Translations under genes and position numbers: made by a program
Part shown: piece after piece, positions 25,806 to 33,369 of the stretch
Layout: each line of letters starts with the position of its first letter
Numbering within the stretch: position 1 is the stretch's first letter
Assembly (NCBI RefSeq): GCF_035975855.1
Contig: NZ_CP109058.1
Location: 1 to 45,582 of the forward strand
DNA length: 45,582 bases
Reading direction: 5' to 3'
Source: Streptomyces sp. NBC_01304
GTDB lineage: Bacteria; Actinomycetota; Actinomycetes; Streptomycetales; Streptomycetaceae
The notes under the pieces: model-generated
The model's database searches: none
Told to the model about the DNA's origin: nothing
The model's input: only the letters and a program-made list of their open reading frames with translations

Positions 25806-25880
25806 TCTGCTCCTGGCTGGGCGCAGACCCGGTTCGTCTTGGTCGCCAGGGGGATGCGCGCATCGAGCTGCTGACAGCGT

Positions 25881-25901
25881 TGTACCACTTGAGGTGGTAC
25901 A
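25881..25901. repeat. TGTACCAC/GTGGTACA dyad A
   Basis: 8-bp arms around TTGAG. Same family and same 5-nt spacing as the dyad at 26253. Confidence 0.8.
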
Positions 25902-25911
25902 CCCCGAAAGG

Positions 25912-25937
25912 CCGCCTGACCTGCGCAAATGCCTGTA
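25912..25937 (+). repeat. 26-bp direct repeat, copy 1
   Basis: Begins CCGCCTGACCTGCGCAAA and ends CTGTA; three differences from copy 2 at 26155. Confidence 0.7.
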
Positions 25938-25961
25938 GTGCGAGGCTCTGCCCGCATCGGT

Positions 25962-25989
25962 GTACCACGTGGGATCACCGACGTGGTAC
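25962..25989. repeat. GTACCACGT/ACGTGGTAC dyad B
   Basis: 9-bp arms with a 10-nt spacer, one full helical turn different from the close-spaced dyads. Confidence 0.75.
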
Positions 25990-26154
25990 GGCGTTTTGCC
26001 TGGTCAGCCAGCGTTTTCCGGCGATGTACCGCGAGTACCACGTTCTTTCGAGCGTTTACATAGGGGACGCGTTCGGGGGAGATCTTGGGCGGCTCCAGCC
26101 CTATGTATCTAGGCTCTTTTCCCTGGTACAAGTGGTACAGGGGGTATATAAACA

Positions 26155-26204
26155 CCGCCTGACCTGGGCAAACACCTGTACCACGTAGAAATGCCACGTG
26201 GTAC
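26155..26204. repeat. 26-bp direct repeat copy 2 running into GTACCACGT/ACGTGGTAC dyad C
   Basis: Direct repeat 26155-26180 (begins CCGCCTGACCTGGGCAAA); dyad arms 26178-26186 and 26196-26204 with a 9-nt spacer. Confidence 0.75.
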
Positions 26205-26231
26205 ATCTTGCTCTTGAGTTCCCCGAATCAT

Positions 26232-26273
26232 GGCTCTGACCTGGGTAAACGATGTACCACGTCAAGTGGTACA
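26232..26273. repeat. diverged direct repeat copy 3 with TGTACCAC/GTGGTACA dyad D
   Basis: CTGACCTGGGTAAAC is followed by the dyad 26253-26273 around GTCAA. The direct repeat again runs straight into a GTACCAC arm, as in copy 2. Confidence 0.7.
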
Positions 26274-26493
26274 CGCTCGGTTGTCCCTAGGGGGTATGCG
26301 GGCCGTTGCCGCAGATCAGCAGAGTGGCCCTGTACCGCAGTTGGGAGCCGCCGCTCGCCGCGAAGGGCGCCAGGAAGGCCCCTGATCGCCCCGGAGATCG
26401 CCGCACAGGGCGGCCGGGCCCCCGTTCCTCCGCCGATCCCGTGCCGGGCCATCTGGGCGCCGTACGGGCGATGTTGTCCTCGGCGGGCATGAG

Positions 26494-26534
26494 GGAGCCC
26501 CCAGCCGGTCGGGTGGACTGCAGCTGGGGGCTCC
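26494..26534 (-). terminator. terminator of the 27281-26582 operon
   Basis: A 12-bp perfect stem GGAGCCCCCAGC / GCTGGGGGCTCC, 48 nt beyond the last stop codon of the - strand genes. Confidence 0.75.
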
Positions 26535-26581
26535 GTACGCCCGAGCTCACGGGGGAGAGCAGCGGGCGCGCTTGCGGGGTG

Positions 26582-26794
26582 TTACACGGGCCGCTCGACG
26601 TCGAGTTCGGCCCAGGCGAGGACCCGGAGGGTCGCGCCGTCCGTGAAGCGGATGATGAGGGTCAGGTCCCCTATGGCCGAGCGGCCCGAGGAGGGCGTGC
26701 CCTCGACGGTGCGCTCGCTCCCGTCGGCCAGGCGCACGATGTCGCCGCCGCGGACCGTCACGGCGGCGCGAGGGGAGCCGGTCACTGCCTTCAC
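26582..26794 (-). CDS. 70-aa small beta-rich protein
   Basis: GTG start at 26794 overlapping the previous stop (GTGA). Sequence with GGDIVRLADGSERTVEGT...LTLIIRFTDGATLRVLAWAELDVERPV reads as a small all-beta barrel, similar in flavour to SH3-like domains. Last gene of a three-gene coupled operon. Function not recognised. Confidence 0.65.
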   Translation of the reverse strand: MKAVTGSPRAAVTVRGGDIVRLADGSERTVEGTPSSGRSAIGDLTLIIRFTDGATLRVLAWAELDVERPV

Positions 26795-27051
26795 CGGGTC
26801 GCGACCCGCAGGCCGGGCACCGCGTCCGCGGCCGCGTTGATGACCTCGGCCAGCATCGTGGCCGTACCCGCGTTGCAGCCGCCCAGCTCGACGAAGGCGT
26901 TGCCGGCGACGGGCTCGCTCGCGCGCAGGGAGGGGATGGTGACCCCGACCCGGGCCAGGGCCTCGATGAGGCCGGCGGCCGCGGCCTGCCCGGCCCGTAC
27001 GGCCGCAAGGTATTCCTGGTGCCGTGCCCGTTGCTCGGCTTTGGTCGTCAT
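26791..27051 (-). CDS. 86-aa helical protein
   Basis: ATG at 27051 in an ATGA overlap with the gene before it. MTTKAEQRARHQEYLAAVRAGQAAAAGLIEALARVGVTIPSLRASEPVAG...AFVELGGCNAGTATMLAEVINAAADAVPGLR. The C-terminal half resembles a small alpha/beta fold; no motif. Middle gene of the operon. Confidence 0.65.
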   Translation of the reverse strand: MTTKAEQRARHQEYLAAVRAGQAAAAGLIEALARVGVTIPSLRASEPVAGNAFVELGGCNAGTATMLAEVINAAADAVPGLRVATR

Positions 27052-27281
27052 GTGGTCGTCGCCGCCTTCGTGTTGAGGAGATCCCAGGGCAGCTCCCACT
27101 CACGGGCGCCGCGTCCGTCGACTCGGCGCAGGAACGCCGTCCGGCCGGTTTCCTGCCCGGAGGTGCGGTCGTAGTGGATGAGCACCGCCACGATGTGCCA
27201 CCGGTCGTCACCGCGCAGGAAGACCGCCCGCTGGTGCTGCTCGGGGAGGTCGTCCTGGCCCAGGTACTCGAACTGCGGCAT
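27048..27281 (-). CDS. 77-aa protein, first gene of the small operon
   Basis: The ATG at 27281 has no ribosome-binding site; TACGGT lies 6 nt upstream, the pattern of a leaderless start. Sequence is MPQFEYLGQDDLPEQHQRAVFLRGDDRWHIVAVLIHYDRTSGQE: a compact alpha/beta protein with many aromatic residues. Coupled to the next gene. Function not recognised. Confidence 0.65.
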   Translation of the reverse strand: MPQFEYLGQDDLPEQHQRAVFLRGDDRWHIVAVLIHYDRTSGQETGRTAFLRRVDGRGAREWELPWDLLNTKAATTT

Positions 27282-27314
27282 GGCTCGACCGTAGGGCGGG
27301 TTGACCAGGCGTCA

Positions 27315-27358
27315 GGGGACACCGTGTCCCTCCATGTCGAGGGGGACACGGTGTCCCT
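27315..27358. promoter_or_regulatory. paired GGGACAC-GTGTCCC palindromes between genes
   Basis: A 15-bp palindrome at 27316-27330 and its inverted twin at 27343-27357 also pair with each other, giving a cruciform. They lie between the stop at 27380 and the start at 27281 on the - strand, so they could terminate the upstream gene, act as an operator for the downstream operon, or both. Confidence 0.6.
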
Positions 27359-27379
27359 GTTGCTGTGCTGAGGCGCAGG

Positions 27380-28609
27380 TCAGGCCGCTACGCCGACGTC
27401 TTCGGCGAGCTGGCGGGCGGTGTAGGAGAGCGCACCGGTCGCCGTGCGCTGCAGGTCCGCCGCGAGGGCACGGCCTGACGGTACGTACCGCACCGCCTCG
27501 GGCGAGGTCTCGTACGCGAGGCGCAGGTACTGCAGGGCGGCCGCGGGCTCCCGGCGGACGTGCTCGTTCTTCGCCGCGTCGAGGTAGAGCCGCGAGCGCC
27601 GCTCGACGGAGGGGATCGAGGCAGGGTCCGTGTCCGCGAGTTGCTGCAGCGCGATGCCCGGGGTCCGCAGGTCGGCCCCGATCGTCACCGCGTGCACGGC
27701 GACGTTGCCTGCGCCGAACATCGTCCAGGGGTGCGCGTAGGAGGGCCCGAGGTTCTTCGCCGTCCGGTCGGCCTCCCCGTGCCAGCGCCAAGCGTCGCCG
27801 TCCCGGGCATCCTGCGCCGCGGTGACCGCCGCATGCAGGCACAGCGAGCCGAACATGCCGCGCAGCCGGTCCGAGCCGCCCTCGAGTTGGGGCCGCAGGG
27901 TGTCGGCCGCGTCCGCGACCATGACGAGGGCCTCCTCCGTGTGGCCGGCCACCCGCAGCCCGTTGCCGACGATCCAGGCTGCCGAGGCGAGCGCGATCGG
28001 GTCATCGGCCTGCTCGGCCGCCATCCGGGCACGGTCGACGATCACCCAGTACAGCTCCGACTCGACGGTGTGCGCGGCGTACTGCTGCGCGAGCGCGTAC
28101 GTCTCGCTCAGCACCACCGAGGCCCGGCGCTTCTCGCTCCCATGTGCCGCGCGGACCGTGGCGTGTCCCGCCGAGATCAGCCCCGGCAGCACCGCGGCGA
28201 CCGCTGTGCGCTGGCCGCGGACTTGATGCCAGATGTCCCATGCCTGCCGGACCCGTCCGGCCAGGTGTCCGACGTCCTCCGGGGTGCCGGCGGCCGCGAA
28301 CAGTGGCGCGTGGATCGCGGCGCGCAGCGCGGGCACGCCGGGGTGCGAGACCTTGCCGCCGTCGTTGATGGGCACCGATACGTCGTGGTCGCCGGTCAGG
28401 TCGCTGATGTCCTGGCAGCCGAGCACACGGCCGAGCTTCACGATCATCGCGAGGTTGCGGATCTGACGCTCGCTCCGCTCGACCTTCTTGACCCAGTCCT
28501 CACTGCGGCCGACGAGGCCGCCCAGGGCGGAACGGGTCAGCTGGCGGCGTTCCCTGCGGCTGCGCAGGAGTTCGCCGTCCACGGTCATCTGCACTGTCTC
28601 GTCAGGCAT
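27380..28609 (-). CDS. XRE-type regulator with C-terminal TPR-like sensor
   Basis: 409 aa from the ATG at 28609 (GAGGGGG upstream). The N-terminal helix-turn-helix is ELLRSRRERRQLTRSALGGLVGRSEDWVKKVERSERQIRN (about 13-52), followed by LGRVLGCQDISDLTGD. Residues 90-409 are Ala-rich helices with TPR character (ALAQQYAAHTVESELYWVIVDRARMAAEQADDPIALASAAWIVGNGLRVAGHTEEALVM). Such proteins are common in Streptomyces, where the C-terminal repeats sense a ligand. Target genes unknown; the neighbouring small operon is a candidate. Confidence 0.8.
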   Translation of the reverse strand: MPDETVQMTVDGELLRSRRERRQLTRSALGGLVGRSEDWVKKVERSERQIRNLAMIVKLGRVLGCQDISDLTGDHDVSVPINDGGKVSHPGVPALRAAIHAPLFAAAGTPEDVGHLAGRVRQAWDIWHQVRGQRTAVAAVLPGLISAGHATVRAAHGSEKRRASVVLSETYALAQQYAAHTVESELYWVIVDRARMAAEQADDPIALASAAWIVGNGLRVAGHTEEALVMVADAADTLRPQLEGGSDRLRGMFGSLCLHAAVTAAQDARDGDAWRWHGEADRTAKNLGPSYAHPWTMFGAGNVAVHAVTIGADLRTPGIALQQLADTDPASIPSVERRSRLYLDAAKNEHVRREPAAALQYLRLAYETSPEAVRYVPSGRALAADLQRTATGALSYTARQLAEDVGVAA

Positions 28610-28744
28610 TTGGGCCCCCTCGGCAGGGTTGTACCCCCAGCGTAGTGACGTCCACCAGGCCGCGGCTCCCGATCCGTCCCGATGCAGCCGCATGAGGGGC
28701 GGACAGCGGTCTCCCCGGGAGAATCCGCCCGCGCTCCGGGGTCA

Positions 28745-28990
28745 TCAACCACGACCGCTCCACCTCCTCGACCACCACCGGACATCGAGGCGATGCTCCA
28801 CCGCGTCGAGGAGCGCGGGGGTGAGCTTCTCGCCGGCGATGTACCCCGCGCCGCCCAGGGCCACGAACATCAGCAGTTCCAGAGGCAGGCCGACCCCGCG
28901 GAAGGCACCCATGCCGAAGCCGATGGCTATCAGCGCGAGCACCGGGCCTACGACGAAGGGGAGCCACCGCAACTCTCGTTTCAGTTCCAT
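28745..28990 (-). CDS. 81-aa two-helix membrane protein
   Basis: MELKRELRWLPFVVGPVLALIAIGFGMGAFRGVGLPLELLMFVALGGAGYIAGEKLTPALLDAVEHRLDV shows two membrane helices (about 10-30 and 36-54) and a basic C-terminus with the sequence RWWSRRW. There is no strong ribosome-binding site, so the start is uncertain. Function not recognised. Confidence 0.55.
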   Translation of the reverse strand: MELKRELRWLPFVVGPVLALIAIGFGMGAFRGVGLPLELLMFVALGGAGYIAGEKLTPALLDAVEHRLDVRWWSRRWSGRG

Positions 28991-29063
28991 GCCCGCAGCA
29001 TGTGCCCAAACGCCTGTGGATAGATTTCTGCGAGCAGTTGACCAGCATCAACCACCAGATTTA

Positions 29064-29079
29064 CCCCATGTGCATGGAG
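29064..29079. repeat. palindrome copy 4, CCCCATGTGCATGGAG (one mismatch)
   Basis: A near copy of the elements at 1325, 2234 and 2314, about 27 kb away, again preceded by a T-containing stretch (TTTA). Confidence 0.6.
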
Positions 29080-29116
29080 TTTTGGGAGGCGCTCGCGACC
29101 TATGCGAGGGCTCCGC

Positions 29117-29159
29117 CCCCACACCCCCGGCCCTCTCTCAGAGGGGCAGGGGTGTGGGG
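29117..29159. terminator. strong hairpin
   Basis: CCCCACACCCC (29117-29127) pairs with GGGGTGTGGGG (29149-29159), with more GC pairing inside. No known gene ends right before it on the + strand, so it may insulate the following gene. Confidence 0.55.
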
Positions 29160-29466
29160 CGATCTTGCGGTGAGTGGGTGGTGGGGGAGTGGACGGGACG
29201 CAGCGCGGCCCCCTCCTCAACCGGGCCCCAAAGGGGAGTACAGCCCGCGCCAGGCCGCAAGGCCGGGCCGCTTCGCGGTCGGCTACGCCGAGCCTTGCAC
29301 CCCGACACGGCCCGCACTCAACGCGAGCGCCGCCCGATCGAGGAGGGACCCACCCCGCTCAGCAAGTCCCGTGCGGCGAGCGCCGCCAGGGCGAAGGACG
29401 CGCAGGCCAGGGGACCGCTCGCCGAAGTCGGCGAGCCGTGTCGGAGGCAGCGGATACGGTGCGTAG

Positions 29467-30660
29467 GTGCAGATCAACGGGGCGGAAGGACAACGACCGG
29501 GGACCGCACTGCTCTTGGCAGGCGCCCCCGCGGGCAAGGGCGCGCTCGTCGACGCGAACAGCGTGATCCCCACGCTGGCCGCCGTGGCGCCGGCCGCGTG
29601 GACCGGGACGGCGGCGACCACGATGATCGAGCTTGTCGATCCCGTCGAGCCGCAGGCCGTCCTGACCCGCATCCGGGGCGCCGCGCTCGTCGAGGGCCCG
29701 CTCACGATCGTGCTCGTCGGCCAGCTGCACCTCGACCGCAAGCAGCACGCCCTGCATGTCGCGCTTGCCCGCACCACTCCCTCGACGATGCGCTACACGG
29801 CCCTGCCATGGGCTTGGCTCACCGGCGAGTTGCAGCAGCGTGCCCCTGGCACCACCACGCTCTACGCCGACCTGGTGGCCGATCCCGAGGCATGGCAGCT
29901 ACTCGACCAGGAGCCGCTCACCATCCCCCAGGGCGCCCGTGCGTACGGCGTCATCGCCCCGCCCCCGCCGCGCCGGCGGATCGTCAAACCCCGCTACACC
30001 TACGCCCTGGCCCAGATACTCCGCTCCGGCTACCAGACCGGCCCCGACCAGCTGCACCTCGAAGTCCTGCACCGGGCCGCCGTCCCCGACGAGGCGCTCG
30101 TCCTCGGCCCGCGCCCCGCACCCACCGCCGCTGTGCCGCCCGCGAATCCGGCCCTGGCCCCAGCCCGCCCGGTACTGCCAGCCCAGGCGCAGCGGCCCGC
30201 CAGCGGCGTTCCCGCGGCCGCGGCCGACGAGGAGCTGCACGAGCAGATCGCCGCCGCCTCGAAGGCCGGCGACCACCAGCTCGCCGACGAACTGGCCGTC
30301 GCCGCCGAGCAGCGCGCGGCCCGGACCTTCGGCCCCAACTCCTTCGCCACCATCCACTGGACCGAGGTCCGGGCGTTCGTTGCCTCGGTCGCCCAGGACC
30401 CGGCCGCCAGCTGCCAGTTGTGGCTCACCGCCGCGGAGACCCGGCTCGACACCCTGCAGCAGGCCACCGACGCCCACGACGTCGAGTCCGCCGTCGACCG
30501 CGCCCACCACCAGTGGCTGCAGCTCCGGGACCCGGTAGCCGCCCGCGCTTACGCGCCCCGGCTCGTCGCGCTGCGCCGCCGGGTGCCGGGCCGTCAACGT
30601 GGCGCCCTCGAATCCATCCAGAAGATGCTGGAGCGCCTGAACAGCCTGCCCACGCGCTGA
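29467..30660 (+). CDS. possible degenerate caspase-like domain with C-terminal TPR-like repeats
   Basis: 397 aa from the GTG at 29467, with TACGGT 6 nt upstream. The first 150 residues alternate strands and helices (GTALLLAGAP; DANSVIPTLAAVAPAAW; TMIELVDPVEPQAVLTRIRGAALVEGPLTIVLVGQLHLD; ALPWAWLTGELQQRAPGTTTLYADLVA) in an order like the caspase p20 fold, but with no Cys-His catalytic pair. A Pro/Ala linker (about 215-245) leads to a helical end with FGPNSFATIHWTEVRAF...LWLTAAETRL, which looks like TPRs. If right, it would be a pseudo-enzyme scaffold. The fold call is inference. Confidence 0.5.
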   Translation: MQINGAEGQRPGTALLLAGAPAGKGALVDANSVIPTLAAVAPAAWTGTAATTMIELVDPVEPQAVLTRIRGAALVEGPLTIVLVGQLHLDRKQHALHVALARTTPSTMRYTALPWAWLTGELQQRAPGTTTLYADLVADPEAWQLLDQEPLTIPQGARAYGVIAPPPPRRRIVKPRYTYALAQILRSGYQTGPDQLHLEVLHRAAVPDEALVLGPRPAPTAAVPPANPALAPARPVLPAQAQRPASGVPAAAADEELHEQIAAASKAGDHQLADELAVAAEQRAARTFGPNSFATIHWTEVRAFVASVAQDPAASCQLWLTAAETRLDTLQQATDAHDVESAVDRAHHQWLQLRDPVAARAYAPRLVALRRRVPGRQRGALESIQKMLERLNSLPTR

Positions 30661-30766
30661 CCCTGACGGAACATCACGGGCATTTCACACGCACCCCACG
30701 AAAAAGCTCGAGACACGCCCCGCCTCCGTAGTAAATGTGCGGCCGATCTATGGAAAGATCACGGTC

Positions 30767-31048
30767 ATGGCAGAACGACGACTAGCACCAGGCCCCGTGC
30801 GCGGTAAGGCACAGGGTGGCCGTCGTATCTCCTACGATCCGTCCTCCGGCCGTAACTGGCAGACCGGCGTGGTACTCGTCCCTGATGCCGCAGTAAAGGG
30901 CATCAGGGCCGCCGAGCTCACCGGGCTGTCATTCGCCGGGCTGGTCAACGAGTTGATCAGGCGGATGGACGTGGACGAGGACGGGCGCCCCGTGTGGGCG
31001 GCCGAGCTGGAGTCCGACGAGCAGGGCGAACTACCGATGACCGGCTAG
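30767..31048 (+). CDS. 93-aa RHH-like small protein
   Basis: ATG at 30767 with GGAAAGATC upstream. The centre GRNWQTGVVLVPDAAVKGIRAAELTGLSFAGLVNELIRRMDV has a strand-helix-helix pattern typical of ribbon-helix-helix proteins; the tail is acidic. It may bind the nearby hairpin-rich region or regulate itself. An ATG at 30737 in frame is less likely, as the region before 30767 is AT-richer leader. Confidence 0.6.
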   Translation: MAERRLAPGPVRGKAQGGRRISYDPSSGRNWQTGVVLVPDAAVKGIRAAELTGLSFAGLVNELIRRMDVDEDGRPVWAAELESDEQGELPMTG

Positions 31049-31073
31049 GTCGTTGTGCCGGAAACGCCAAAAA

Positions 31074-31097
31074 GCCCCGGTATATCCCAACCGGGGC
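31074..31097 (+). terminator. terminator after the 30767 gene
   Basis: A 7-bp stem GCCCCGG / CCGGGGC around 10 nt, preceded by AAAA. Confidence 0.7.
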
Positions 31098-31127
31098 GGC
31101 CGTCTTCCGACGAACGAGGGGGTCAAA

Positions 31128-31143
31128 GGCACTCCCCAGTGCC
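31128..31143. repeat. hairpin GGCACT-CCCC-AGTGCC
   Basis: A 6-bp stem with a CCCC loop, sharing the core ACTCCCCAGT with the hairpin at 31204. Two different stems with one loop suggest selection on the loop. Confidence 0.5.
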
Positions 31144-31203
31144 AGAAACCCCAGATCTAGTGCTTAGATGATCACCACAACACAACATGTAGTGCCGAGT
31201 TGA

Positions 31204-31223
31204 GACTGACTCCCCAGTCGGTC
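31204..31223. repeat. hairpin GACTGACT-CCCC-AGTCGGTC
   Basis: An 8-bp stem with one mismatch and the same CCCC loop as 31128. Confidence 0.5.
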
Positions 31224-32093
31224 CCTTCTCACTCCCCACCACATCAGCCAAGACCCGAGACCGCGCGATCCGGAGGCAACCGGTTCACGCACTCACCACG
31301 GAGGTGATGCAGCAGAAAACCCCACCAAGACAAAAACCCCAGCTCAGAGGCCATTTCTGGCTTCCGGAGGCCCCGGCACTTGGCCGGTGGGTCCCCTTTT
31401 TGTTGGCTTTTTTGATCCCAGAGGAGCACGCCCATCGTAGCGGACAGCTGCGAGGGCGGACAGCCGTACCCAACTGCCGGTGTGTCCTGCGAGTTGGGCC
31501 CGCACAGTCCGTCACCAGCCCATTCCCCTCGGCATCAGCATGCCCAGGGCGCCCCTGCCCGGGGCCCTCCGTCCTGCACGCGTACGTACGTCGCTGCAGG
31601 ACGCGCCCCGCCATGGCCGACGGGGAAGGCGACATGCCTGGAGGGAGTCAGCCCCTATCCCGGGGGGTTCCACGACAGTGGAGCGTCGTCTGGGAGCAGA
31701 TCATGAAACTGACCCGAGGCCCGAGCTTGGCGAGCTGGGGAGCCCGGAGTAGCCCGCGGTAGACACCGGTCCGCGTTACCAAGTCCGACCCCGGCCCTTG
31801 AGAAGCCACCGGGAGAGTAAGGCAGAGGCAGCTCACCCCGTCCCCTGATGGGAGGGAGAGCGCTGTAGACGCTAAATGGGCGAATGGAGCAGGCAGCCAA
31901 GGCCGGCCTTGCCATGCGCGTGAGCGTAGGGCGAACAAGGTGGACCCCAGCCGGTGCCCCTCGCAGAGGGGGGCGGAGCGCGACCCCCAGAGCTGTTTGC
32001 ATATCCCGGTCCCAAGGCGCGAGTAATCCCCGCAGCCTGGTCTGAGTCTCCATACCGTGTACGGGCGTACCGGAGTACGTGATCAGATCCCCT

Positions 32094-32144
32094 CCTCGTG
32101 AGACGGCAGAAACCCCAAGGGGATATCTCTGTCGTTTCACGAGG
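32094..32144. repeat. long imperfect hairpin
   Basis: Arms CCTCGTGAGACGGCAGA and TCTGTCGTTTCACGAGG match at 15 of 17 positions, with an inner CCCC-AA-GGGG. The mismatches are of a kind that keep partial pairing, hinting at an RNA structure. Confidence 0.6.
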
Positions 32145-32291
32145 GGGGGGGTCACCGTTCCACCCGCTCGGGGCACCCGGAGCGGAGCGGAGGGTGCGCG
32201 GGTGGATAAGAGAACAGCCGAGCGCTTGCGCTCGTCCTTTACGCACCGGGCCGCAGGCCCGAAAAAGGGTGTCGCGAAGCGTCCTTATTTG

Positions 32292-32370
32292 CGCAGGAGG
32301 GCCCGATCCGGGCCCGACCCACTCAGCTGCAGGCATAAGACGAGAGAGGCCCGGATCGGGCCCTCCTGCG
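32292..32370. repeat. 23-bp perfect inverted repeat with 33-nt spacer
   Basis: Left arm 32292-32314 begins CGCAGGAGGGCCCGATC; the right arm 32348-32370 is its exact complement. The spacer is AT-richer. It resembles a recombination or regulator site more than a normal terminator. Confidence 0.7.
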
Positions 32371-32511
32371 TGTTCTGCCTGAGCGCAGCGAAGTCCATTG
32401 CCGCTCGTACAGACGTTCCCCTATCGGTCAGACGGGCAACAACCTTGGCCACCCCGAAACCTCAGCCGCACCACAGGACTTGAGACCTCCGACCACTTCA
32501 GGGTGACCAGG

Positions 32512-33306
32512 ATGGACATGGGTACGGTGAGCCGGAGAGAGGCCCAGGTCATCCGGGCCATGGGGAGGGAGCTGGCTGTGGCGCTGGCCGTGCAGATGAG
32601 CCCGGAGGTCGAGGAGGCCCTCGGCCCGGAGATGGCGGCCCAGGCCCGTGCGACGACCGGAGGCCAGTGCGCCGAGTGCCGCGAACCGCTCGGCGCCGGA
32701 CCGGCCAACGTGGTGCTCGGCCTGAACGGCGAAGGCGCCGGCGGTATCTGGCTGTTCGCGCACGAGACGTGTGCGCCGTCGAGGATCGTGCCGCTGACCG
32801 CCGAGCAGACCGCCGCCTTGGTCCAGCCCGAGGACGGATACACCATGCTCATGACCGCGCACGTCGTCGAGGACCAGGCGGTGCTCGTCGCCGAGCTGGC
32901 ACTGACCCCGTACGTCAACGCCGGCGGGCGCGGCTCCGAGGTCCGCAGCGTGTTCATGCAGGTGCTGCTGCAGCACGGATTGCACCTGGTCACGGGCCCG
33001 TTGGACGCTCCGCCGTTGGGGGAGTGGGTCGCGGTGATCCAGCCGCGCGGGCGCGACCTGCAGCTCACCGTCCTGACGCCGGAGGCGAAGCAGTTCTTCC
33101 ACGGCACCCTGGCGAAGCCGCCGACCGGATGGGTCAGGAAGGTGCTGGCCCAGCGGCAGGTGCTGCTGCTCGGGGGCGACGTGGGAATGTCCCGCGACAC
33201 CGGTCTGCAGGAGGGACGCGAGGTCCTGGCCGCCGCGGCCAGTGCGGGCCAGCTGGCCGGCGCCCGCATCAGGTGCGGCCGCCCTTCGGACTACGGGCTG
33301 ACCTGA
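32512..33306 (+). CDS. protein with CxxC...HxxC zinc-like motif
   Basis: 264 aa from the ATG at 32512; a GTG at 32503 or ATG at 32518 are alternatives. After a helical start (RREAQVIRAMGRELAVALAVQM), CAECREPL (about 54) and FAHETC (about 84) form a four-ligand zinc site. The rest is a beta-rich domain (VVEDQAVLVAELALTPYVNAGG; EWVAVIQPRGRDLQLTVLTPEAKQFF). No family recognised. It is the first gene after the hairpin-rich region and lies near type IV secretion-type genes. Confidence 0.7.
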   Translation: MDMGTVSRREAQVIRAMGRELAVALAVQMSPEVEEALGPEMAAQARATTGGQCAECREPLGAGPANVVLGLNGEGAGGIWLFAHETCAPSRIVPLTAEQTAALVQPEDGYTMLMTAHVVEDQAVLVAELALTPYVNAGGRGSEVRSVFMQVLLQHGLHLVTGPLDAPPLGEWVAVIQPRGRDLQLTVLTPEAKQFFHGTLAKPPTGWVRKVLAQRQVLLLGGDVGMSRDTGLQEGREVLAAAASAGQLAGARIRCGRPSDYGLT

Positions 33307-33369
33307 CCAACTGGCCCCCTGGGCAAGGGCGGTAGCGTGAGACAGGACATCGGAGAAGGGGGCGGCACG

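Larger units (their letters stand above)
25632..26273. other. iteron- and palindrome-rich region, candidate replication origin or centromere
   Basis: The gene-free interval 25420-26490 holds three nested repeat families. CCGTACCCC or its complement occurs six times from 25632 to 25805. GTACCAC/GTGGTAC dyads occur from 25881 to 26273. A 26-bp motif starting CCGCCTGACCTG occurs at 25912 and 26155, with a diverged copy at 26232. AT-richer islands (TATATAAAC near 26145, TTTACATAGG near 26055) lie among them. This layout is what plasmid origins with iterons look like, but I found no obvious initiator gene, so a partition site is also possible. Confidence 0.6.
28991..29466. other. gene-free interval with palindrome copy 4 and a hairpin
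   Basis: Holds the fourth CCCCATG-type palindrome (29064) and a terminator-like hairpin (29117-29159). From 29160 to 29455 I see only GC-rich DNA without a convincing gene. TACGGT at 29455 lies 6 nt before the GTG at 29467. Confidence 0.5.
31049..32511. other. 1.4-kb gene-free, hairpin-rich region
   Basis: Open frames here overlap on both strands, have no ribosome-binding sites and translate into Pro/Arg-rich noise, so I call no gene. It holds at least seven inverted repeats, including GGCACT-CCCC-AGTGCC (31128), GACTGACT-CCCC-AGTCGGTC (31204), a 17-bp imperfect arm pair (32094/32128), CGAGCGC-TT-GCGCTCG (32219) and a 23-bp perfect pair (32292/32348), plus T-rich runs near 31396-31412. A regulatory, origin or transfer-locus role is possible. 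Confidence 0.55.

Noticed and set aside
25598..26206. - strand open frame through the iteron region
   Set aside because: It reads through the repeats, has no ribosome-binding site and no domain; the repeats explain the sequence better.
26279..26290. DnaA box (TTGTCCCTA)
   Set aside because: It differs from the Streptomyces DnaA box TTGTCCACA at key positions and is single.
31285..32383. Several open frames on both strands in the hairpin-rich gap
   Set aside because: Overlapping, Pro/Arg/Ser-rich, without start signals or consistent codon use; treated as noncoding.
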